Notes under the pieces: model-generated
Told to the model about the DNA's origin: nothing
Database searches by the model: none
The model's input: only the letters and a program-made list of their open reading frames with translations
NCBI GenBank assembly: GCA_918797485.1
Contig: CAKKNE010000001.1
Coordinates: forward strand, 5,890,001 to 5,954,000
DNA: 64,000 bases
DNA from: Pelagomonas calceolata
Lineage: Eukaryota; Sar; Pelagophyceae; Pelagomonadales; Pelagomonadaceae
Direction of reading: 5' to 3'
Made by a program: the position numbers and the translations under genes
In this document: one piece after another, positions 54,085-63,400 of the stretch
Position numbering within the stretch: position 1 is the first letter of the stretch
Layout: each line of letters starts with the position of its first letter

Positions 54085-54771
54085 GTGCTACACCCCACGT
54101 GTACAAGTGCTTTTCTCCATTCTCTCTGGGGTCGCGTCGATGGCGTCCTTGTGGACACGACCGCGAGCCGGCCGCCTAGCAAAAACGCGCAAGGATTCTA
54201 TCAGGAGGATTTAACGAACCGTTTGTTAACTCGGGGCTGCCTCGCCTCGTGCTGCAGCAAACTCGGGTGGCAGACCGATGTAATTTACGAGGATGATGAA
54301 AAGAAGAGCGAAAGCGGGCTCATGGTTTGTCGCGCGGTGTTCGAATTAGCCGTCGACCACGTCCCGACGGAGGACATCAGGCACGTATTGGCCTTGGGAC
54401 TTGCGGAGTGCTTGCTGGCGGAGCACTGGGTCGAGGAAGCCTTGCGTCATTTAAGAGAGGAGACCGTCTTGGCGGAGGATGCACTCGGGAGCGACCACGC
54501 GACTACAATCAACTTCCACTTTCAGCTCGCGCAAGCCGTTTACAAATTACACTTCTTCGGCCACGATGGATACCGCCGCCTCCTAGCTGGTTCCATCGAA
54601 ATGCATAGAGCTATGCACGTGGATTCCGCGCGCGTCCTCGGCTTCGATCACCCGTTAACGCGCAAGATCGCTGCTTCATTTTTGAAGTGTTTCGATGAGC
54701 AGCTCGACTGGAGCCTCGACGATATACCGAGCAAGTATCTCGCGTATCGCGCGAATCTACTAGGGGACTAA
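54085..54771 (+). CDS. TPR-type protein, 5' end unresolved
   Basis: The frame is open from 54,085, but its first ATG is at 54,322 (150 residues). Upstream codons from about 54,180 already look coding (NAQGFYQEDLTNRLLTRGCL), so an upstream exon or splice is likely. The product has helical repeats of the kinesin-light-chain style (ALGLAECLLAEHWVEEALRH, EDALGSDHATTINFHFQLAQ, RVLGFDHPLTRKIAAS) like those of the MYND/TPR protein at 8,942. It could be the 3' part of one gene with the RING exon, or a separate gene; I cannot decide. A GGGTCGCGTCGATGGCGTC stretch at 54,129 resembles the introner core. Its stop is 14 bp from that of IMP4. Confidence 0.55.
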   Translation: MLHPTCTSAFLHSLWGRVDGVLVDTTASRPPSKNAQGFYQEDLTNRLLTRGCLASCCSKLGWQTDVIYEDDEKKSESGLMVCRAVFELAVDHVPTEDIRHVLALGLAECLLAEHWVEEALRHLREETVLAEDALGSDHATTINFHFQLAQAVYKLHFFGHDGYRRLLAGSIEMHRAMHVDSARVLGFDHPLTRKIAASFLKCFDEQLDWSLDDIPSKYLAYRANLLGD

Positions 54772-54785
54772 GTCACAACCTTCTT

Positions 54786-55673
54786 TTAGATAATCTTCTT
54801 CGCACTGTTCATGTACGGCCGCAGGACCCACTCCACGTCCGCGTCGGCTTGATCCAATGTCCCGAGCTTGATCATGTACGGCCGCATCTCGAAGCGCGGG
54901 CCCAGTTCCTTCAACTCGACCTCCTTGCCCTCCCGCGACGCGGCGTGGTGGCGGAAGCTGATACGGTCCTCGGCGTTATAGAACGTGCACAGGCGCTCGT
55001 GGCCTTCACTTTTGGGCACCGGGAATAAACAAGTGAGCACGGTCTTCAGGCGCCGTGCGAGAGGTTTCGTTTCATCAAAATCGTGGAAGATGAGATGGGG
55101 CGCGATGTCCGACGAGTATTTGGGCGGCGTGTCGACGTCGTGCCTCAGTACACAGTTCTCGAGGGTGAAATAGGTGGTGGGTCCGAGCGGCAGGTGGCAC
55201 ACGACCAACCCGTCGGGCTGGCCCCGCGTCTCGTGCACCAGTATCAAGTCCGTGAACTCGCCTCGCCGAGTAGCCTCTACCAAAGCTGAGACGCGCGCAT
55301 TGCCGCGGTTGACTCGCGTGCTATTCGGAAGCATGTGTTTCAATTCTTTGGCGAACTGCTTCAAACGGGACGAGGGATCGCGCGACGTCGACACGCAGAC
55401 TTTGGCCTGGCGTTCTCCGGTCAAAGAGCGCGCGTATTCATCATCGAGCATGCCAGGCGCGCGGTTCAGCGGGCCGCCTCGACTAGGGTCCAGCTCGTCC
55501 AGTCTTCGTAACTCCGCCTCCTCATCTCTGAGTTCGGTTGGGATGGGCTTGCCCGCGGCCAGCGCCTCGGCGACTTTCCTCTTCTTCTCATAGACCTCCT
55601 TCTCGCGGCCCTCGAGGCTCCGTCTGTAAAGGTACTCCCTCCGCAATCGGACCTGGCGGCGCGACAGGGACAT
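54786..55673 (-). CDS. IMP4: IMP4, Brix-domain U3 snoRNP protein
   Basis: The 295-residue product starts with the family's basic helix (MSLSRRQVRLRREYLYRRSL). A Brix domain follows at about 88-270: VCVSTSRDPSSRLKQFAKEL, LPNSTRVNRGNARVSALVEA, LILVHETRGQPDGLVVCHLP, and the closing GPRFEMRPYMIKLGTLDQ. All family landmarks and the length fit. IMP4 joins IMP3 and MPP10 in the small-subunit processome, pairing U3 snoRNA with pre-18S rRNA in the nucleolus. The ATG at 55,673 is in a GGGACATGTC-like strong context. Confidence 0.95.
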   Translation of the reverse strand: MSLSRRQVRLRREYLYRRSLEGREKEVYEKKRKVAEALAAGKPIPTELRDEEAELRRLDELDPSRGGPLNRAPGMLDDEYARSLTGERQAKVCVSTSRDPSSRLKQFAKELKHMLPNSTRVNRGNARVSALVEATRRGEFTDLILVHETRGQPDGLVVCHLPLGPTTYFTLENCVLRHDVDTPPKYSSDIAPHLIFHDFDETKPLARRLKTVLTCLFPVPKSEGHERLCTFYNAEDRISFRHHAASREGKEVELKELGPRFEMRPYMIKLGTLDQADADVEWVLRPYMNSAKKII

Positions 55674-56074
55674 GGTCGCTGCTGTCTCGTCGACGGCGTC
55701 GAGAGCACTTGGGCTGGCGAGGGCTGCAAATGTGCGGACTAGCCTAACGCAAGCGCTTTTCGTGCACGGACCGTCAGAAGGGGTATGAATGCTAAGTAAT
55801 GCGGCGTTGGGAGAGCCAGCGGTTCGCTGTGAGGGCGATGCGCCGCTAGTTGCATCGATAGCGCACGCTAGGTATGGGTGCTAGGGCGCTCAAGCCGCTC
55901 AACTCGCGCAGCGCTCGTCTACGCGGCCGCCAGCGCTCACGGGAGCTAGATCTGACTATTTCAACGCCGCCTCGTCCACTACGCTGTCACCGCTGTCGCC
56001 GCTCGCCGCACGGCAGTCCCACCGCTTGCAGCCTCACGCAGCCGACGCGGCGACGCGGCGCGAAGAACAAAGCG
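55674..56074. other. Divergent spacer between IMP4 and bS16m with decayed palindrome
   Basis: Arms of the promoter motif are scattered here: CGCTAGTTGCATCGATAGCG and CGCTAGG at about 55,843-55,872, and GACTAGCC at 55,738. No complete copy is present. The part from 55,874 on is an open frame that could extend the S16 protein. Confidence 0.35.
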
Positions 56075-56602
56075 ATGGTCGTCCGCATCCGCCTCGCGCG
56101 CTTCGGCAGAAAACATAGACCATTCTACCGCATCGTCGTCGCCGACGCGCGGTCGCCACGCGACGGCCGCCACCTCGAGCGCGTCGGGACGTATGATCCT
56201 TTACCTGGCAAGGACGGCATCAAAGAGGTGCGGTTGAGAGCAGATAGGATCCGCTACTGGATGGCCTGCGGCGCGCAGCCCACCTCGAAAGTCGCGTGGC
56301 TCCTCGGCAAGGCGGGCATCCTGCCCGAGCAGCCGCGGCCGGAGCCGGTCGTCGCGCCGGAGCCCGCCGCGGCCGCGCCGGCGGCCGAGGCGGCGCCAGC
56401 GGCCGACGCACCCGATGCCGCGCCGGCGCTGGCTGCCGAGGCGGTCGCTGCCGTGCCGCCGGCGCCGGCGGTCGACGCCCCGGCGCAGACGCGCGCGTTT
56501 TCGTCGCGGCGACGGCTCGTGCCGCTCGTTGGCGCAGTCGGCGTCTTTCGGAGCGACGTCGTACGGCGCATCGCGGACGATGATCTAGACCCGTGTGATT
56601 AA
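56075..56602 (+). CDS. Mitochondrial-type ribosomal protein bS16
   Basis: The product from the ATG at 56,075 begins VVRIRLARFGRKHRPFYRIV, VADARSPRDGRHLERVGTYD and RADRIRYWMACGAQPTSKVA, which is a complete bS16 (residues 1-85), part of the small ribosomal subunit of bacterial-type ribosomes. An unusual Ala/Pro/Glu-rich tail of about 90 residues follows. Nuclear bS16 copies usually serve mitochondria, where a cleavable presequence is often absent. The frame is also open from an ATG at 55,874, which would add 67 Arg/Ser-rich residues that could be an organelle presequence. Which start is used is not decided by the sequence. Confidence 0.88.
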   Translation: MVVRIRLARFGRKHRPFYRIVVADARSPRDGRHLERVGTYDPLPGKDGIKEVRLRADRIRYWMACGAQPTSKVAWLLGKAGILPEQPRPEPVVAPEPAAAAPAAEAAPAADAPDAAPALAAEAVAAVPPAPAVDAPAQTRAFSSRRRLVPLVGAVGVFRSDVVRRIADDDLDPCD

Positions 56603-56676
56603 CAAGTGAAATACTCCTTCGGAGCGACGTCGCACGGCGTCGCCGACGACGACGGCCTAGATAACATGTGAAACTT
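56547..56676. repeat. Tandem duplication across the bS16 stop codon
   Basis: TTCGGAGCGACGTCG, followed by CGGCG, CTAGA and AA(C)ANGTGAAA, occurs at about 56,547-56,613 and again at 56,618-56,676. The first copy codes for the last residues of bS16; the second forms the spacer up to the stop of the convergent plastid gene. Confidence 0.7.
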
Positions 56677-57027
56677 ACTTCTTGAGGTAGTTCGTGTTCG
56701 AGTACGGCAGCGCCGGCGTCTCGATGCCCTGCTCCGCGAGGCGCGGCTGGACTTGCGAGACGTAGATCTGCGTGTTTGGGGTCGGTGCATTGTCTCTCGG
56801 GCGCGTCGATGGCGTACTACGCGCGTTGATTTATCTACGCGGGCGCGGACGTCGTCTCCAACGGCAATTAGGGGCCAGATGAGCAGCGCGAGAGGAATGC
56901 CCTTCTTCTTGGCCACGGCCTCGCCCTCCTTCTCGGCTCTGACGACGTGTTGTGGCCTCGCGGGCGCGACCGGTGCGACAAAGGCAGTGCTGCCGGAAAG
57001 CATCATCAGTGGGAGGAGCCAGCGCAT
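56675..57027 (-). CDS. Small plastid-targeted single-span protein, two exons
   Basis: The model joins 57027-56851 and 56767-56675 (89 residues). The N-terminus is a signal peptide ending in STAF|VAPVAP, the classic stramenopile plastid entry motif, and then a short basic transit part (RPQHVVRAEK). The mature part has one hydrophobic span (GIPLALLIWPLIAVG) and a conserved-looking tail (QVQPRLAEQGIETPALPYS, NTNYLKK). Size and build resemble small thylakoid subunits of photosystems or antenna assembly, but I do not recognise the family. The reading frame breaks without splicing; the exon 2 frame is certain from its sense and stop. The donor could also be 12 nt earlier (56,862). Confidence 0.7.
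56768..56850 (-). mobile_element. Introner element forming the intron of the small plastid protein
   Basis: The 83-nt intron starts GTCCGCGC, then CCGCGTAGATAAATCAA (similar to the CTGTGTGGAAATCAA terminal repeat). It contains ACGCCATCGACGCG and ends CCCCAAACACGCAG. The right end has drifted and the 8-bp target copies no longer match, so it looks like an older insertion. Confidence 0.6.
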
Positions 57028-57142
57028 GATACCACTACAGAAGCGCTTCGACGGGCTGTCGCAGTACTAAGGACGTCTTCTCGTGGCCCTTGTTTCAGCC
57101 AAACGGCAGTCCTTTGGCTTGCAAAGCTGTGAGAGCGTGCTG

Positions 57143-57166
57143 GCTAGTGTCTTACTGGACGCTAGC
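57143..57166 (+). promoter_or_regulatory. Promoter palindrome, copy 10
   Basis: GCTAGTG, core TCTTACTGGA and CGCTAGC form a full copy in the 397-bp space between the small plastid protein (start 57,027, minus) and the SGNH hydrolase (start 57,425, plus). The rest of the spacer has no recognised signal. Confidence 0.75.
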
Positions 57167-57424
57167 TCGACTTTCCCGCAATTTTTTGCAGCACGCCTTA
57201 AGTCACACGCGCTGGCAGTCCACGATTCGCGAGCAGTTCGCAGGGGCCTCCCTCATACCACTACTGTACAAATTTCGTGACTCCGAGCCACCGCAGCGCG
57301 CACAAGCCACACTAATAAGCACTTGCCTGTCAGAGCAGCAGCGCATCAGCGAGCACACAACAAAGCACACACTCTCAGAGCAGCTCGGACGCCACCGCAG
57401 CGCGCACAGAACACGACGAGCACC

Positions 57425-58360
57425 ATGGGCGCAGACGCGCACCCCGTCGCGTGCACCCGCCACTGCCAGCACTTCCGCCAGCACAATTCGTTAAGGACGA
57501 TCGCGGCGGTGGGTGATTCCATCACGTACGGCACCTGTGCGAGTGACCGAGCGCGGACGGCCTGGCCCGCGCAATTGCAACGGGGCTACCTCTGGCAGGA
57601 CCCGACGGTCCGCGTCCTGAATTTCGGCGCTTCGGGGCGGACCATGACCAGGAGTGGCGACAACCCCTACTGGGACGACCCTGAATTTAACAGAGCAAAA
57701 GCTTCGAAGGCGGACGCCTTCGTGATTGGCCTCGGCACGAACGACGCGAAGCACTACAACTGGGACCGTCAGGCTTTTGAGCAGGATTATAGGGACATGG
57801 TCTCCATTTTCCAGGGCTTGGACGCCGAGGTTTACTTGGTCGTGCCGCCTCCTCTCTACGAAGACGGCGCCTACGACATGAACGCCACGGTCATCAATCA
57901 TATCTTTCCTTCCTTAATACCGCAGATAGCGAACGAGACGGGCGCGACGGGCGTCATTGATGTTTTTGATGCGTTGGGCGGCTCGGCGCTAAACGCGCCA
58001 GAGTTATTTTGTGATTACCAGTCGTGCGACGCCTGCCACCCGAACGACGCGGGGTATGATAGATTGGCCGGTGCTGTTTTTCGGTCGTTGTTCTACCGGC
58101 CAGACCTGCCTTTGCTAGCGGGCGAGGTCATCAACCCGCCCCTGAACGCGCCTGAAGTGGTCGCCGAGTGGAAGCCGCCGGCGTCCTTCTACCTCGCGAT
58201 GGCGCCTGCCATCGCTTTGGCGGTCGTCGTCGCGAACCTGTGCCTCGGCGTCTTCTGGACGTGCTATCACACGGCGCGCGCGTGCGGCGGGCCGCAGCGG
58301 GGACGGCCCTACAACAGCGCACCGGCGTCCGACATCGGGTCGGACATCGAGCTCGCGTAG
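57425..58360 (+). CDS. SGNH/GDSL-type hydrolase with C-terminal membrane anchor
   Basis: The 311-residue product has the catalytic serine block IAAVGDSITYG (about 26-36). NFGASGRTM carries the conserved Gly, VIGLGTNDAKHY is block III (about 101-112), and CDACHPNDAGYDRL (about 200-213) carries the Asp-x-x-His pair. All four SGNH residues are present. A single hydrophobic helix (YLAMAPAIALAVVVANLCLG, about 253-275) precedes a short cytosolic-type tail, so the enzyme is likely anchored in a membrane. There is no obvious N-terminal signal peptide. The ATG lies in CACCATGGGC context. Esterase, lipase or deacetylase activity on glycans or lipids is known for the family. Confidence 0.88.
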   Translation: MGADAHPVACTRHCQHFRQHNSLRTIAAVGDSITYGTCASDRARTAWPAQLQRGYLWQDPTVRVLNFGASGRTMTRSGDNPYWDDPEFNRAKASKADAFVIGLGTNDAKHYNWDRQAFEQDYRDMVSIFQGLDAEVYLVVPPPLYEDGAYDMNATVINHIFPSLIPQIANETGATGVIDVFDALGGSALNAPELFCDYQSCDACHPNDAGYDRLAGAVFRSLFYRPDLPLLAGEVINPPLNAPEVVAEWKPPASFYLAMAPAIALAVVVANLCLGVFWTCYHTARACGGPQRGRPYNSAPASDIGSDIELA

Positions 58361-58386
58361 TTTTCTCTAAGTATTGGTATGTTGAC

Positions 58387-58410
58387 GCTAGTGTGTCTCG
58401 ACACAATAGC
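58387..58410. promoter_or_regulatory. Class-2 palindrome, second copy
   Basis: GCTAGTGTGTCTCGACACAATAGC pattern: outer arms GCTA/TAGC, inner TGTGT/ACACA. It lies 148 bp before the plastid protein at 58,558 and resembles the copy at 35,615, which is also upstream of a plastid-targeted gene. Confidence 0.55.
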
Positions 58411-58557
58411 TTTATCCGCTCTCCGTGACACGACTTTGCAACCGGTTTGCAAGCTCAGCCAAGCCTTGCATTGCAACGAAGTTGCATCGGCAGCAACGGA
58501 CTACATCAGAACTGCGCCGCACTGCAGCAGAGTGCACCAGGGCAAGCAAAAATAAGG

Positions 58558-59430
58558 ATGCAGCCTGTCATCCCTGCACTACTGCTGTCTGCAGCTGCCG
58601 CATTCAGCCCCAAGGATGCGGCGGCACCGCTGTTCGCCGCCCAGCAAGCGGCCCTGGCCAAGATCCAAGCCGCTTTACCATTAGACGCCAAGACCTACCC
58701 CGCGGACCTCGGCCTCGACACGTTCACGACCAGCAATGGCGGCGCCGGCGCGATGCAGTCCTGGGAGGCGCCGGGCCCGGCGAACATCGCCTGGGTCAGC
58801 GATTTACGGATTGAGGGCCCGACGACGGTCGCTTCATTAACGGTCTGGTGCGCGCCGCTGAAGGACGTGCCGCACCTCTGCGTGAGGACGACGGCGACGG
58901 ACGCGGGCGTGGATGTATTGATGGACTTCCGGCCTAGAGCTGCCGTGGGCTACGAGACGATGCTCGAGGACGGGAGCTACCCCGAGCCCGACTCGCGCGA
59001 AGCTTTCATGAACAAGGGCAATCGCGCGGACCTGGACAAGCGCTACTACGACGGCGTCCGGGACCTCTGCGCGTCGGTGGGCGGCGACGCGGCGCCGGCG
59101 GGTTCCTTAGCCGACCTGAAGAAGCAGGCGGCGTCGCCGGTTGCTGTGGACGCGCGCCTGCCGGCCGACGACGCGTCCGTCGCGAAGGCCGCGGCTTTGT
59201 ACGAGCCGGCCGTCGACGCCTTTTTGGGATGGTGCGCCGACGACCAGCACGAGCTCAAGCCCGGCATGCAGGTCACGTCGACCTACGCCAGGGACACGAA
59301 GGTGCGCGCGAACAACTACGGCATCCTCGCGGACTACTACGGCGAGCTGTTCGGCAAGGACGAGGGCGCGAACATCGCGGCCGGCGACGCCGGGCCGCTC
59401 GACGAGGCGTACGTCGGGGGCGCGAGCTAG
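58558..59430 (+). CDS. Organelle-targeted protein, possibly bilin reductase-like (RCCR type)
   Basis: The 290-residue product starts with a short signal sequence (MQPVIPALLLSAAAAFSPKD) with an A-A-F|SPK cleavage site suited to plastid import. The mature part has SLTVWCAPLKDVPHLCVRTT, VDVLMDFRPRAAVGYE and NRADLDKRYYDGVRDLC. This order (a conserved P-H near a strand, D-F/L-x-P-R, then a D-x-x-Y-Y segment) recalls red chlorophyll catabolite reductase and other ferredoxin-dependent bilin reductases. The identity is weak and should be treated as a hypothesis. Those enzymes act in chlorophyll breakdown or bilin synthesis in plastids. The first ATG is at 58,558. Confidence 0.6.
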   Translation: MQPVIPALLLSAAAAFSPKDAAAPLFAAQQAALAKIQAALPLDAKTYPADLGLDTFTTSNGGAGAMQSWEAPGPANIAWVSDLRIEGPTTVASLTVWCAPLKDVPHLCVRTTATDAGVDVLMDFRPRAAVGYETMLEDGSYPEPDSREAFMNKGNRADLDKRYYDGVRDLCASVGGDAAPAGSLADLKKQAASPVAVDARLPADDASVAKAAALYEPAVDAFLGWCADDQHELKPGMQVTSTYARDTKVRANNYGILADYYGELFGKDEGANIAAGDAGPLDEAYVGGAS

Positions 59431-59467
59431 AGCGTCGTGATAATTGGTAGGTTTAGGACAAAAAATC

Positions 59468-60310
59468 TTACAAGTCTTTCGCGCACGGGCACTCGTCTTT
59501 GTGCCCCGCGGCCCAGTGCGCGCGCTGGCACGCCTCGCTGCAGTAGCGCGTCCAGTGTTCGCGCGCGACGCCCGAGTGCCGGCAACCCCCACAGTAGGCG
59601 AACGATACTTGAGAGAGGGGAGCCTTCTTCCCGCAGTGGGAGCACGTCCGCTTCTTGAGCCTGTCCGCCTTCTTTGCTCGCCTTTCCATCTTCATCCGCT
59701 CGTATAGGGTGATAATTTCCATGGTGGTAGAGTCGTCGGGCGACTCGGGCCCTTCCGCCTGCTGCGCTTGATCTACCCATCGCACCACCAGCAAACTCCA
59801 CTTTACGAAGCTTCGTTGTATGGACCAGCGACGGAGTTTGGGTATACTCAGACACGCCCTGACGGCTTCAATGTGACGTCTGCCATCGGTTGCGAATTTC
59901 ATAAGACGCGACACATCCACCGCTTGTGCTAATCTTTCAGCAGTATCAAACCACTTTGTCGCCCTGATGACCACTTCCGGCAGCTCGATGTTTTTTTGCC
60001 AGTACTTGTATGAAATGTCGCGGCCCAGCCCAAGCGTCTCGGCCTCAGCAGCAGCGGCTCGCCAGCGCCCGATCCACTGGCGCAAGGGCGCCACGGGGAC
60101 CGACGGTTTCAATCCAAGGGGGTTCGAAGCAATGACGCTTTCAAACTTTTCAAGCACAACGAGGTGCTTGGAACCCACGCTGATGAGCGCGTCTAAGGAC
60201 AGAACACATTCTCCCGCTTCGCATGATTGCTCTGCTTCGTCCAACCACCCCACAGCTTCCTCCCCGATCACACTCAGTTGATACGCGTTCTGGACCGCGC
60301 GGCTTACCAT
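59468..60310 (-). CDS. MYND-finger protein with helical N-terminal region
   Basis: The 280-residue product is mostly helical (GEEAVGWLDEAEQSCEAGEC, PVAPLRQWIGRWRAAAAEAE). It ends in a C-terminal MYND-like finger at about 222-275: CSHCGKKA, YCGGCRHSG, YCSEACQRAHWAAGHKDEC. The spacing between the second and third cysteine pairs is longer than in the MYND protein at 8,942. The helical part has no TPR signature that I can define. MYND fingers bind short proline-containing motifs in partner proteins. It converges on the gene at 58,558 with 37 bp between stops. Confidence 0.75.
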   Translation of the reverse strand: MVSRAVQNAYQLSVIGEEAVGWLDEAEQSCEAGECVLSLDALISVGSKHLVVLEKFESVIASNPLGLKPSVPVAPLRQWIGRWRAAAAEAETLGLGRDISYKYWQKNIELPEVVIRATKWFDTAERLAQAVDVSRLMKFATDGRRHIEAVRACLSIPKLRRWSIQRSFVKWSLLVVRWVDQAQQAEGPESPDDSTTMEIITLYERMKMERRAKKADRLKKRTCSHCGKKAPLSQVSFAYCGGCRHSGVAREHWTRYCSEACQRAHWAAGHKDECPCAKDL

Positions 60311-60444
60311 AGTTTGCTGCTATTGGGTACCGTGTGGAGGGGCTGCGGCAGCTGACGTTCGCGCTCTCGCAGAGAGCAGAGCACGGAGACGACCTGACCG
60401 GACCCGGTTAATTCGGGTTCAGCTCCCGCACGGACGGTCAAGTA

Positions 60445-63400
60445 CTAGTCACTTACCTCCTCCGCCTCGACCGAGTCATCATCATAATTCTCGGACGGGT
60501 CCTCCTCGGCGACGGACGCCAAGGACCCGCCGACGGGCCGGACGTACGTGTGCGGCAAGTAGCCCTCTCGACCGCCTTCGACGGCCGTCGCGTAGACCCA
60601 GCCGTCGGCCCCCTCAGCTAAATCGGCGATGGGAACTAGTATTGACTCGCCCTTGGTCACACTGAGCTCGGTCTCGCCGTCGGCATTAAACGCGTGCACC
60701 GCGACACATCTTTTGAGACCTCTCGCTGCCAATGCTTCATCAGATTCCTCCTCCTTCGGTTCATCAACGAAGTCGTCTCCATACGTTTCGTCCTCGGCCG
60801 ACTTGTCCTTCGAGAAGTCGTCGCCGTAGGTCTCGGACTTCTGTGCAGAAAAGTCGTCCCGATAACTATCATCCCCGAAGTCCGTGCCGTAGTCTTCCGA
60901 CTCCTCGCCCACGATCTGGAGGTAGCCGCAGGGCACGTAGCCGTCTTTTGTTCCATCGACCTTCTTCGCGAGCAGCCAGCCGTCGGCATCGTCGAGGTCC
61001 TTGCGGTCGCAGTAGACGCGCTCATTTTTATTCAGAGACATCTCGTTGTCGTTCTGGGCCGTGAAGCTCGAGATCGCGCGGCACTCGCACCGCGCCGGCT
61101 GTTCCTTCGGTTTCTGGGCGTCTTTGACCTTCTTGGCCTCGACGCGGCCCGTGCGGCCGCGTAGAGCTGCTTGGAGCCGCGTGACGGCCTGCTCATCCCG
61201 CTCTTTTCGTCGTCGTTGCATGTCCAGGCGCGCGGTCCGTCGCCTTTCCGAAGCCTGGAGCATCGTCGCGGCGCCGTCGTCGCGTTTCTGGCGCCTTTCA
61301 TTCATCTCGAGCTTCGCCCTTCTACGTCGCTCGGCGCCCTGCAGCAAAGTCGCCATGCCGTCGTCCCGCACCTGTCGCCTTTGTTGGACCTCCTGCCGCG
61401 CGTTGCGCCGCCGTACACTGCCTTGCAGCATTGTCGCGGCGCCGTCGTCGCGCACCTGCCGTCTTTGGGACAGCTCTTGCTTCGCGTTGCGTCTCCGCAC
61501 GGAGCCCTGGAGCATCGTGGCCGCACTATCATCTCGCACTTGCCGCCGCTGCCGCAGCTCGAGCCGCGCGGTGCGCCGCCGCTCCGCCGCCTGGAGCATC
61601 GTCACGGCCGCCTCATTTTCATCGACGGCCTCGACGACCGGCGGCGCGGCCGGCGGCGGCCGCCGGCGCGCCTGGAGGCCGCGGTACGACGCCTGCAACC
61701 GCGTCGCGGCGCCGTCGTCGCGGACGCGGCGCCGCTTATTCATCTCAATTTTTGCGGTCCGGCCGCGCTCGGCGGCCTGGAGCTTCGCCGCGGCGCCGTC
61801 GAGCGCCGCCGCCTCCTCTTGTCGGAGCGCCTCGGCCGCGGCCTCGGCGCGCATCGTCTCCTCGAGCCGCGCGGCGCGCGCCGCGACGGCGCGCTTCTTC
61901 GCGCCGCGGGACCGCTCCGCGGCTTGCAATCGCGTCGCCGACCGATCCATCGTGATAACTTCGCGCCGCTCCGCCGTTTGTTTTTTGGCGACGCGGCCGC
62001 GCTCCGCGGCTTGTAAACGCGTCGCGGACCGCGCCAGGGCCTCGGCCTCCGCTCGTGCCGCGGCCTCGGCGTCGGCCCGCGCCTGGGCCTCGGCCCGGGC
62101 CCGGGCCGCGGCCTCGGCGCGCTGGAGAGCTTCAGCGCGCTGTCTCTTCGCGGCTTCGGCTTCCTTCCGCGCGCCGCGGCCCCGCTCCGCCGCGGCGAGG
62201 CGCGTCGCCGCCGTCGCGAGTAGTTCGGCTTCAGCTAATGCAGCCGCCTCGGCCTCGGCCGCGGCGGCCGCCTCCGCCCGCGCGACGATCTCGGCCCGGC
62301 GCGCGCGCGCCGCCTCGGCCTTGAGCTTGGCCGTTCTCGAGCGCTCGGCGGCTTGCAGGCGCGTCGCGGCCGACGTCAGGGCGGCCTGCGTCTTCGCCGT
62401 GGCGATTGCGGCCGCTCGTAATTTCGCAATTCGACCCCGTTCGGCCGCCTGCAGCCGCACCGCGGCACCACATAACTGCTCGGCCCACTCTTCAGCCTCG
62501 CGCTCCTTCTCGGCCTCGCGCGCCGCCGCGGCCGCCTCGCGCTCGACGAGCTCCCTCTTCAATTCCTCCTTCCGCGCTTGACGCTCGGCCTCCTTCTCTG
62601 CATTGATTTCCGCCTCGCGGCGCTCCCTAGCTTCCCGCTCCTCGGCAGCCACGCGGTCCTTCTCCGCGATCTCCCTTAATTTCCGCTCCTCCTCCGCGTG
62701 GTGCGATTCGGCCGCCTCGCGCTCCTCGGCGGCGGCCGCCTGGCGTTCTTCAAATTCCTGGCGCTCCTTCGCGCGCAGGGCCAGCTCCGCTTCGCGGCGC
62801 TTCTTGGCGGATTCGCGCTCCTGCTTGTTCTCCTGCTCAGCTTTTTTGCGGGCCGAAGCGCGCTCCTCGGGGGACTTGGGAGTCTTCTCTGATGGAGATG
62901 GAGAGAACGCCGGCCGGGCCGGCGAGAGCACGAAGCCGTCGCCACTGGACGGCGTGACGGCGCCCTTGGCCTCCCGCAGAAACGCCGTCTTCTTCCGGCC
63001 GTGCTTCCCGCGCCACGAATCGTCTTTCTTGACCGGGGGCTCGACGAAGTCGTCGGCGTAGGGATCCTCCTCTTCAGCAGCCTTCTTCGTAGGACCCTTC
63101 TTCTTCGACATGCGCTTCGCTAATTCCGCACTCTTCTCCAGCCGCGCGACCCTCGCCCTTTCGCGCGTCACGAGCATCCGTTCTCGCTTCAAGAGTTCCT
63201 TCTCCTGGGCCAGGGCCTTGCGCAGGCGCGCCACGGTCTTGTTCTCCTTCGACGCGAGCTGCTTCCGCAACCTTTCGATGGCGGCGGCGGTCTCGTTTTG
63301 AGACACTTTTTCAGGCGGCGGCGGCGGCTTCGCCGTGGCCGGCCGTCCGATGCGCGCCGACTGCGGCCGTGCCAACGCCGACTGGGGCCGTCGTTGTCGT

